7,213 nt of DNA, taken from NCBI GenBank assembly GCA_035291905.1, contig DATDRF010000013.1, positions 1 through 7,213 of the forward strand. The letters are read 5' to 3'. The position numbers were made by a program, and so were the translations under genes. The notes under the pieces are model-generated. The model had not been told where the DNA came from, made no database searches, and saw only the letters and a list, made by a program, of their open reading frames with translations. This stretch comes from JACPLA01 sp035291905. Lineage in GTDB: Bacteria > Bacteroidota > Ignavibacteria > UBA10030. Positions 1-5,419 of the stretch are shown in pieces; position 1 is the first letter of the stretch, and every line of letters starts with the position of its first letter.

Positions 1-619
1 CAAGCTCCTGTGGATCGGTGATTAACTGTTTCAACCGGTCGACTGCGACCTGATTGGCTGCATCGGCGTCATGGACTTTGCGATAGAGCTCAACTGCCTT
101 AAGCCTGTATTCGGGCTTGCCATCCATATTCCTCATGTACAACTGCCCCAGCTGATCGACATAGGCGAAGTCGGTCTTAGGGTCCAACTCAATTGCCTTT
201 TCATAGTCTGCAATCGCTTCATCATCACGACCCTGAAAATAGGTCGCCAGAGCGTACCCGCGGGTTAACCATAAGCCTGAAGCCCTGTCCGGAACGTTCT
301 TTATGCCGAGGTCATAAATGATGATCATGGTATCGGCATAGGTCAGACGAATGGTGCTGTCTGTGTCTTTGTTCTGATAGAAGCTATAGTAGCACTCCGC
401 GAGCTTTGAATAGACGGTCTTGAAGCGCTTGGAATCGAGCTGAATGACTTTCCAACCGTAAGGCGCTGCGGTGACAAAATCCGCGTTCTTGTGGTACTCG
501 AAAAACAGGCTCCAGTTCTTTGCGGCTTCAGCGGGATTTGATGTCTGAGCCGAACTTTCAGTTGGAACAAGCCACAGAGAGAGGAGGATGAAGGTGAGTA
601 TGATTCGGTAGAGTCTCAT
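1..619 (-). CDS. Exported tetratricopeptide-repeat (TPR) protein, 3' end cut by window edge
   Basis: The reading frame is open from the start to the window edge (206 codons visible, C-terminus missing). Residues 1-24 form a signal peptide: a short basic N-region (MRLYR), a hydrophobic core to about residue 18, and an SSA-Q cleavage site at 24/25. The mature protein is therefore probably periplasmic or envelope-associated. The clearest TPR unit spans residues about 117-150 (GLWLTRGYALATYFQGRDD followed by AIADYEKAIELDP), with the usual G-Y-A, A and P positions. A second, weaker unit follows at about 152-190. TPRs mediate protein-protein contacts; no enzymatic motif is seen and the partner is unknown. 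It is the last visible gene of the glgA operon, directly downstream of a FadL-like barrel protein, and a shared envelope role is an inference. An in-frame ATG at 640 would add seven residues (MGRFPKN) and sit 5 nt from the previous stop. Neither start has a well-spaced Shine-Dalgarno, so the choice is open. Confidence 0.82.
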   Translation of the reverse strand, partial: MRLYRIILTFILLSLWLVPTESSAQTSNPAEAAKNWSLFFEYHKNADFVTAAPYGWKVIQLDSKRFKTVYSKLAECYYSFYQNKDTDSTIRLTYADTMIIIYDLGIKNVPDRASGLWLTRGYALATYFQGRDDEAIADYEKAIELDPKTDFAYVDQLGQLYMRNMDGKPEYRLKAVELYRKVHDADAANQVAVDRLKQLITDPQEL

Positions 620-645
620 GTTCTTAGGGAATCTCCCCATGGTGT

Positions 646-1878
646 CTAGTCTTCTTCAAGCGTGATGAACCATGCCTCGGAGGCGCTGATCGAAACGGAA
701 AACCGGATGAAATCGACCTTCTGAAGCCCACCATCCGTTGCCCCGCGGGAACCGGCCTGAAGGGTCAGGTTCATCTTCGCATCGGGGCCAATCGGCAATC
801 CCACACCTCCGCTCAAATACCACTCGTTGACTGCCTGACCGCCGACTGTATGGTAAGTACTATTGTACGCAAATCCTGCCCGATATGCTATACGGTCTCC
901 ATAGCTCGATGGAGCTGCCTTTGGAAGGAATTCCACTCCTCCGGCAATCCGCGCGCTGTTTCTTACGCCGCCGGAAGGGCCGCCGAAAAAGTTCGATCCC
1001 TGCCATTCCTGCAGAAAAACATCGGTCGTAAAGAGCATGCGATCAGCGGCCCGATATGATACTCCAAGACCAAACGAGAATGGAAGGTCGGTCTTTCCGC
1101 GAACGACTGATGTGGTGTCGACCGAGCTCGAGGTGAGAAGAACATTTTCCTGTCTCACGGAAAGTTTCGCGGGTGTTCCGATGATCAAGCCGAGTTGGAA
1201 GGGCTTGAGTGCGGGCACTCCGAGGAGCGATCCGAGATCTTCGGCAAGCAGCCCAAGCGTGAACATTGAGCCTGAGTGAAAGCGGGACGACTGAAGTTCG
1301 TTGTCGGTGAAGGTCAGGTCATCAAAATCCACGTTTGTAATGTGCTCAATCGTTCCATAGACATAGGAATACTTGAGACCGAGGGACAAATCGGCGCGGG
1401 GGCTGTAGGAAAGGCCAAGGGTAAGGGTCGAGAGGCCTCCGATTCCGCTGAACGTCTGGGTCGATGGACTGCCGTAAGTCATCTCACGGACCTGAATCCT
1501 GTAGTCAACGTTGCTGAATGGGGCTGTTCCGGCATAAAATACGACTCCATGTTGCCTGGAAACAGGGACAGCCAGGGCGATGCTCTGGAAATCGCCACGG
1601 GCGAATTTTGTCGAACCTGATTGATCTTTCAGAGTCATCGAGGAGAATTCGAACCCGGCGGATATCCTTGTTAATGAGATTCTCGAAAGCCCGGCAGGGT
1701 TGAAACGGTTGATGAAACCGTCTCCGGTCAATCCGATGCCAAGGACTCCTATCGCAAAAGCCCGGTTGCTCCCAAAATACGCCAGGTCTCCGATTCCGTA
1801 ACGAGAATACGTAGGACCCCCCGCCGTGGCTGTGAGGGTGATTCCAAATATCAACAAGAAAAGAATGATCTTACGCAT
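646..1878 (-). CDS. FadL/OmpP1-like outer-membrane beta-barrel protein
   Basis: This 410-residue protein has a signal peptide (MRKIILFLLIFGITLTATA, cleaved near residue 19). The motif YSRYGIGD follows at 24-31, then GxGLTGDGFINRFNPAGL with NPAG at 60-63. This N-terminus is typical of the FadL-like outer-membrane 'transport protein' family in Bacteroidota. The rest alternates short amphipathic, Gly- and aromatic-rich strands (for example LGLSYSPRADLSLGLKYSYVYG) as expected for a transmembrane barrel. The C-terminal segment (IRFSVSISASEAWF) resembles the last strand of that family. The substrate is unknown; FadL relatives pass hydrophobic compounds, but nothing here fixes a ligand. The frame stays open upstream to 2004, overlapping the previous gene. 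The ATG at 1878 is preferred because it starts a clean signal peptide and has AGGA six bases upstream, overlapping the preceding TAG stop. It lies 8 nt after the lipoprotein gene's last coding boundary, so coupling is likely. It lacks the N-terminal signature expected of PorV. Confidence 0.85.
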   Translation of the reverse strand: MRKIILFLLIFGITLTATAGGPTYSRYGIGDLAYFGSNRAFAIGVLGIGLTGDGFINRFNPAGLSRISLTRISAGFEFSSMTLKDQSGSTKFARGDFQSIALAVPVSRQHGVVFYAGTAPFSNVDYRIQVREMTYGSPSTQTFSGIGGLSTLTLGLSYSPRADLSLGLKYSYVYGTIEHITNVDFDDLTFTDNELQSSRFHSGSMFTLGLLAEDLGSLLGVPALKPFQLGLIIGTPAKLSVRQENVLLTSSSVDTTSVVRGKTDLPFSFGLGVSYRAADRMLFTTDVFLQEWQGSNFFGGPSGGVRNSARIAGGVEFLPKAAPSSYGDRIAYRAGFAYNSTYHTVGGQAVNEWYLSGGVGLPIGPDAKMNLTLQAGSRGATDGGLQKVDFIRFSVSISASEAWFITLEED

Positions 1879-1886
1879 CGCTGTTC

Positions 1887-3041
1887 CTACCGCGTCGGTG
1901 TATAAAGAACCGTGACTCTTGGGCGAAGCGCCGTGTTGGGAGCGGCGGCTCCGTGCATCTTGAAAAGTCCCACACTGTTGGCCTCTTCCTCGGTCGAAAA
2001 CCACATGGTGGTATCTCCCCCTCGCACCATCGCCTGTAAGAATTCCGTTACATTGAAGCGATAGACCGCCGGCTCCGTTGCGAGGAGCTCGCTTGCCTGG
2101 ACAGACTTGCTGACTCCCCCATAAAGGGCGAGCAGGGAGCGTTGTTGGTTCGATGCGAGATGGGATGAGGAAGCGTCGAATGTCAAATCGAGGAACGCTC
2201 GGTGAATTGCCGCGTGCGCGGGAACGGTGTCGACATCGAGGCTGAGTGCTCCCCGGTATGCAGCCCCGCCGCGAATGGTTATCAATGTGCTGTCGCCTGT
2301 GAACGTCGTGTCGGGAGACCCGGCGACAAACTTATCGGTGACGGTGTTGAAGATCAGCGTGTCTTCCAGCGCCGAGCCGCTCATGAGAAATCGTATCGTC
2401 AGTGTTGGACGCAATTCCGCACTGTCCAGGACGCCTGAATGGAAGCCCCTGATAACCGAGCCGGGCTCCGGTTCAAGGACAATTCCGAAATTCCTGTATG
2501 CGGTATCGGAGACTGAGCGGATCCACTCGCGAACAATCGCCGTGTCGACGGCGAACTCTCCTGTGGGGCCCAGCGTCCTGCTCGGACCGTCGGACTCATA
2601 GATTCCCGGCGTCGCGAGGGAATCAAAGACGTAAGTGGCGCGGTTCCATTCTCCGACGGCCTTGTGCACGGAGAACGAGAGGCCGGCCAACGAGTCACCC
2701 ACATGATATGCCTCCCGCAGGCGGACATCGGCGGAGACGAATGTCGCGTTGTTGAGAGAATCGGGAAAACCTTCGAAGCGGAGAAACGTCCAGGCCTCGA
2801 ACCCGCCGCTGTCCCCCAGCGCCACTATTGTCCTGGTCGCGAACGGAAAGGGGAGGGTTTTCTCACTCCAGCTCCTGCTCGCATGAATCAACAGACTGTC
2901 AACGGCAACGAGATCGCCCCGCGGAAGGAGAGAGGAACCGACGGGGCTTGGATCGTCGGCACATCCCGAAGAGATTACCATCGTGGCTGCGATGATTCCC
3001 GTGAGGATCGATTTCAGCGATATCTTTTTCTTCTCAGTCAT
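1887..3041 (-). CDS. DUF4270/DNRLRE-like lipoprotein encoded downstream of glgA
   Basis: This 384-residue protein begins with a lipoprotein signal: basic N-region (MTEKKK), hydrophobic stretch about 12-23, and lipobox ISSG-C with the acylated Cys at 27. The following PSPVGSSLLPRGD resembles the 'iGsdLlp.d' opening of Bacteroidota DUF4270 lipoproteins, which are commonly encoded beside glgA, as here. Two beta-rich modules follow. The first (about 45-220) has a DNRLRE-like pattern: WTFLRFEG (84-91), SADVRLRE (103-110), VREWIRS (170-176) and ELRPTLTIRF (209-218). The second (about 227-384) repeats the closing elements as FNVTEFLQAMV (329-339) and ALRPRVTVLY (371-380). No catalytic motif is seen; function is unknown, possibly adhesion or polymer binding at the outer membrane. 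The start at 3041 overlaps the gmhB stop by 8 nt (ATGACTGA). The frame is open upstream to 3182, but a longer N-terminus would bury the lipobox. The DUF4270 assignment is an inference from N-terminal resemblance and gene order. Confidence 0.83.
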   Translation of the reverse strand: MTEKKKISLKSILTGIIAATMVISSGCADDPSPVGSSLLPRGDLVAVDSLLIHASRSWSEKTLPFPFATRTIVALGDSGGFEAWTFLRFEGFPDSLNNATFVSADVRLREAYHVGDSLAGLSFSVHKAVGEWNRATYVFDSLATPGIYESDGPSRTLGPTGEFAVDTAIVREWIRSVSDTAYRNFGIVLEPEPGSVIRGFHSGVLDSAELRPTLTIRFLMSGSALEDTLIFNTVTDKFVAGSPDTTFTGDSTLITIRGGAAYRGALSLDVDTVPAHAAIHRAFLDLTFDASSSHLASNQQRSLLALYGGVSKSVQASELLATEPAVYRFNVTEFLQAMVRGGDTTMWFSTEEEANSVGLFKMHGAAAPNTALRPRVTVLYTPTR

Positions 3042-3618
3042 GAATCCCGCGTTCGATAGTCTGCTTGATGTGCTTCCATGCGTCATAAATGTCCCGGGCG
3101 ACATAGTCAGATCGTTTTCCGCACTCCTCGGCTTCCGTCGTCCCATACCCAGTAAGCACAAGAACAGTGCCACACCCGGCATTCCTGCCTGTTTCGATGT
3201 CGGTACACTTGTCGCCGACTACAAAGGAGGCCTTAAGATTGATTCCGAATGACTTTTGCGCCTCTTTGAGCATTCCCGTATTCGGTTTGCGACAGGTGCA
3301 AACTTTTCTGTACGGTGGAATTCCGTAGTTTGGATGATGGGGGCAATAGAACAGAGCGTCGATCCGCGCTCCGTATTGTTTCAGGACTTCCTGAAGGCGA
3401 TGATGAACTGCTTGAACGTCTTTTTCGTCGTAAAGACCGCGGGCAACGCCGGATTGATTTGTGATGACGAAGACTCTGACGCCGAGGTCGTTTGCCTCCT
3501 TAATTGCCTCGACAGCTCCGGGAATCAATTTGAGCTTCTTTGGATCCGAAAGGTAATCAAGGTCAACATTGATTGTCCCATCTCGATCGAAGAAAACGCC
3601 CACCTCGTGCGGGTTCAC
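3034..3618 (-). CDS. gmhB: D-glycero-D-manno-heptose-1,7-bisphosphate 7-phosphatase (GmhB-type HAD phosphatase)
   Basis: This 194-residue cytoplasmic HAD-superfamily phosphatase removes the 7-phosphate from heptose bisphosphate on the route to ADP- or GDP-heptose for LPS core or other glycans. HAD motif I is FFDRDGTIN, with nucleophile Asp11 and acid/base Asp13. Motif II is ITNQSGVARG (52-61, Thr53). Lys111 lies in CRKPNTGM. Motif IV is VGDKCTDIETGRNAG (134-148, Asp136 and Asp140). The GmhB zinc loop is complete: Cys92 and His94 in CPHHPNY, and Cys107 and Cys109 in CTCRKP. Length matches the family (about 190). The start is GTG at 3618, 4 nt after the glgA stop. No ATG gives a family-like N-terminus, and GTG leaves the usual short lead before motif I. 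No clear ribosome binding site is present, so coupling to glgA is likely. The end overlaps the lipoprotein start by 8 nt. The histidinol-phosphatase domain of HisB is related, but the neighbours contain no his gene. Confidence 0.93.
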   Translation of the reverse strand: MNPHEVGVFFDRDGTINVDLDYLSDPKKLKLIPGAVEAIKEANDLGVRVFVITNQSGVARGLYDEKDVQAVHHRLQEVLKQYGARIDALFYCPHHPNYGIPPYRKVCTCRKPNTGMLKEAQKSFGINLKASFVVGDKCTDIETGRNAGCGTVLVLTGYGTTEAEECGKRSDYVARDIYDAWKHIKQTIERGIHD

Positions 3619-3622
3619 GGCT

Positions 3623-5101
3623 CTACTTGAGGAGTTCTTTATATAATCCGACGTATTTTCTGGCGGAGTGTTCCCAGGAGAAGTCCTTCATCATTCCGTT
3701 CCGCATCAGCTTCTTCCATTCATCGGCTTGCTGATAGATTTTCATCCCGCGCTGGACCGCCTTCACCAGTTCTTTGGGGTCGAACTTATCAAACTTCACA
3801 CCGGTTCCTTTTCCATTCCCGCCGTAATCCTCAACAGTATCGTCGAGTCCGCCGGTGGCTCTCACGACCGGTACGGTCCCATAGCGCATGCTGTACATTT
3901 GATTCAAACCGCATGGCTCGTACCGCGAGGGCATGAGGAAGAGGTCGCTTCCCGCCTCGATCAAATGAGCCAGCTCTTCGTCAAATCCGAAGAAGACGCC
4001 CATCTTCGAGCTGTATTTCTTGTGAAACGCCTCGAACTTCTTCTCCGCTTTCGGATCGCCCGAACCCAGCAGAATAAATTGGATGTCGAGCTTCATCAGC
4101 TCATCCATCGCCTCAAGGACCAGGTCGAAGCCTTTCTGTTCCACGAGTCGCGAAATCGCACCTACGAGCGGAATCGAATCGTTGTACGGCAGGTCGAACC
4201 GCTTCGTGAGGGCTTTCTTGTTGTCGCTCTTGGCCTCGATGGATTTCAGATCATACTTCCGGTAGATATGGTCATCGGTTAGGGGATTCCACTGATGGTA
4301 GTCAATTCCGTTGAGAATTCCGTGAAGATCCTTCTTGCGATGGGAGAGGAGACCGTTCAGTCCTGCACCAAGCTCCTCCGACTGGCAGATCTCCTGGGCG
4401 TACTTCTGGCTGACCGTGGTGATCACATCGGCAAAGTAGAGAGCGGTCTTCAGGAAATTGAACTTGCCGTACGCTTCAACACCCTCCGGTTTGAAAAGAT
4501 CCTTCGGAAGTCCCGACTTGGCAAAGGTCTCGGCAGGGAATGATCCCTGGTAAGCCATATTGTGAATAGTGAAAACGGTCTTGACATTCTTAAAGAAGGG
4601 ATCGCCCGAATGCAGAGTCTTCAGGTACGCGGGGATCAGGCCTGTTTGCCAGTCGTTGCAGTGGATGATGTCGGGTTGCCATCCGAGCCTCTTCAGAGTC
4701 TCGATCACTCCGTGACAAAAGAAAATGAATCGCTCGTCATTGTCCTGGTAGTCCTTCTTGCTCACCGGGCTCTGGTAAACCCCGTCCCTTCCGAAGTATT
4801 TCTCATTGTCCAGAAAATAGACCTGGACCTTGTCCTTGAGGTTGCTAATAAAGGAGGATTTGACGTTCCCCAGCTCAACGGTATTGCCGACCGGGATCGG
4901 GATATCCTTGAGCCTGATGATGTCATGCAGCTTGAACTTGCGCTCGCTGATGAACCGATAGCGAGGCATCATGATTCGGATTTCGTGGCCTGATTCCTTG
5001 ATTGCTTTGGGCAAGGAACTCGAGACGTCGGCGAGGCCCCCCGTCTTGGCAAAAGGCTCAACTTCGCTGGAAACGAAAAGAATGTTCAGAGGTTTCGACA
5101 T
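3623..5101 (-). CDS. glgA: Glycogen (starch) synthase, GT5 family
   Basis: This 492-residue protein is a full-length cytoplasmic GT-B glycosyltransferase that adds glucose from a nucleotide sugar (normally ADP-glucose) to the non-reducing end of a growing alpha-1,4-glucan. The N-terminal Rossmann domain has the GT5 hallmark KTGGLADV at 19-26, HCNDWQTGLIP (147-157) and FTIHNMAYQG (177-186). The C-terminal domain has GAISRLVEQKG (314-324, with Arg318 and Lys323 for phosphate binding), GFDEELAHLIEAGSDLFLMPS, and the catalytic-region signature SRYEPCGLNQMYSMRYG (392-408, Glu395). ATGGLDDTV then closes the domain. Length is close to the usual 475-490. The ATG start at 5101 is preceded by GAGG with a short 4-nt spacer. 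It is the first gene of a five-gene minus-strand operon, with its own promoter about 30 nt upstream. No glgB, glgC or glgP is in the window, so the rest of glycogen metabolism must lie elsewhere. Confidence 0.97.
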   Translation of the reverse strand: MSKPLNILFVSSEVEPFAKTGGLADVSSSLPKAIKESGHEIRIMMPRYRFISERKFKLHDIIRLKDIPIPVGNTVELGNVKSSFISNLKDKVQVYFLDNEKYFGRDGVYQSPVSKKDYQDNDERFIFFCHGVIETLKRLGWQPDIIHCNDWQTGLIPAYLKTLHSGDPFFKNVKTVFTIHNMAYQGSFPAETFAKSGLPKDLFKPEGVEAYGKFNFLKTALYFADVITTVSQKYAQEICQSEELGAGLNGLLSHRKKDLHGILNGIDYHQWNPLTDDHIYRKYDLKSIEAKSDNKKALTKRFDLPYNDSIPLVGAISRLVEQKGFDLVLEAMDELMKLDIQFILLGSGDPKAEKKFEAFHKKYSSKMGVFFGFDEELAHLIEAGSDLFLMPSRYEPCGLNQMYSMRYGTVPVVRATGGLDDTVEDYGGNGKGTGVKFDKFDPKELVKAVQRGMKIYQQADEWKKLMRNGMMKDFSWEHSARKYVGLYKELLK

Positions 5102-5130
5102 TCATCCTCAAAAAAAGTGATAAAACAAAG

Positions 5131-5161
5131 TAAATTTACGATTTTTTGGAACCATCCGCAA
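5131..5161 (-). promoter_or_regulatory. Bacteroidota-type sigma-A promoter for the glgA operon
   Basis: On the minus strand, ATTG (TTG complementary to 5159-5161) is followed after exactly 20 nt by TAAATTTA (5131-5138). This fits the Bacteroidota consensus TTTG/TTG, 17-23 nt, TAnnTTTG with one mismatch at the last base. The expected transcription start is near 5125, leaving a leader of about 25 nt before glgA. The -7 element lies inside a perfect 10-bp palindrome, GTAAATTTAC (5130-5139), which could be coincidental or a small operator. Position and spacing are seen; activity is inferred. Confidence 0.55.
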
Positions 5162-5226
5162 TTGAAAGTTTCTGGCATTACCAACCACACCTCTTCGTTA
5201 TCTCCATCACGAATCGGAATTCAATC

Positions 5227-5257
5227 TTGATTCTAACGCAATGTTCGAGTACTTTTG
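5227..5257 (+). promoter_or_regulatory. Bacteroidota-type sigma-A promoter for the porU leader
   Basis: CTTG (TTG at 5227-5229) is separated by exactly 20 nt from TACTTTTG (5250-5257), which matches the Bacteroidota -7 consensus TAnnTTTG at every defined base. Transcription should begin near 5263-5266. That is about 155 nt before the porU start codon, and the interval holds a structured leader and an intrinsic terminator. The spacing equals that of the divergent glgA promoter. The match is seen in the sequence; use in vivo is inferred. Confidence 0.6.
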
Positions 5258-5263
5258 TACCAC

Positions 5264-5413
5264 TCATTGATTAAGGCAAACTCGTCTATCGATTATTGTT
5301 AAAGGTTCGTTCCTGATTCACGGTTGTGCAGCAGCATGAGCGGAACAAGCCTTGACTATTCGGTAGTGAGTGTTGGAGCCGAATGACGGGCTGGTCCGTC
5401 GTTCGGCTTTTTT
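5264..5413 (+). ncRNA. Structured leader RNA upstream of porU (candidate attenuator/riboswitch or small RNA)
   Basis: The interval between the predicted start site and the terminator T-run contains several possible helices. GGTTCGTTCC (5304-5313) pairs with GGAACAAGCC (5342-5351) over 10 positions with one mismatch and one G-U. It encloses a smaller stem, TTGTGC (5324-5329) with GCATGA (5334-5339). TTAAGGC (5271-5277) can pair with GCCTTGA (5349-5355), competing for part of the same strand. ACTA (5355-5358) pairs with TAGT (5364-5367) around a TTCGG loop. The RNA ends in a strong terminator. No convincing open reading frame lies inside it. I do not recognise a c-di-GMP, cobalamin, TPP, SAM, glycine or guanidine consensus, nor the conserved parts of SRP RNA, 6S RNA or tmRNA. 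Ends are approximate and function is inferred from architecture. Confidence 0.45.
5377..5413 (+). terminator. Strong rho-independent terminator just before porU
   Basis: AGCCGAATGACGG (5377-5389) pairs with CCGTCGTTCGGCT (5396-5408) in a 13-bp stem whose only non-canonical pair is T-G. The loop is six bases (5390-5395). Six T residues follow at 5408-5413. The run of T is only on the plus strand, so termination is rightward. The porU ATG begins 6 nt after the T-run and no gene precedes the terminator on this strand. It must therefore act on a short upstream transcript, either as an attenuator of porU or as the end of a small RNA. Confidence 0.88.
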
Positions 5414-5419
5414 CGTTTT

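Noticed and set aside
646..1878. Identification of the barrel protein as PorV or PorQ because porU is nearby
   Set aside because: The N-terminus lacks the PorV-type signature after the signal peptide and instead has the YSRYGIGD opening of another FadL-like family. It is also in the operon diverging from porU.
1879..2004. N-terminal extension of the FadL-like protein (42 extra residues)
   Set aside because: It would overlap the lipoprotein gene and bury the signal peptide. The ATG at 1878 has a good upstream AGGA.
3042..3182. N-terminal extension of the lipoprotein (47 extra residues)
   Set aside because: It is antiparallel to nothing but fully inside gmhB in another frame, and would place the lipobox about 74 residues in, where signal peptidase II could not use it.
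3668..4282. 204-codon open frame on the plus strand
   Set aside because: It lies entirely antisense to glgA, whose GT5 motifs are unambiguous. It has no recognisable domain or signal.
5241..5270. Nine-codon open reading frame (MFEYFCTTH) that could be a leader peptide for porU attenuation
   Set aside because: Its start codon and most of its length overlap or precede the predicted -7 box (5250-5257), so it would not be on the transcript. It has no ribosome binding site.
5271..5302. GGCAAAC stretch resembling the start of a c-di-GMP-I (GEMM) riboswitch core
   Set aside because: The other conserved parts (GACGCAAAGCC, receptor loop and P1b strands) are missing, so the match is seven bases by chance.
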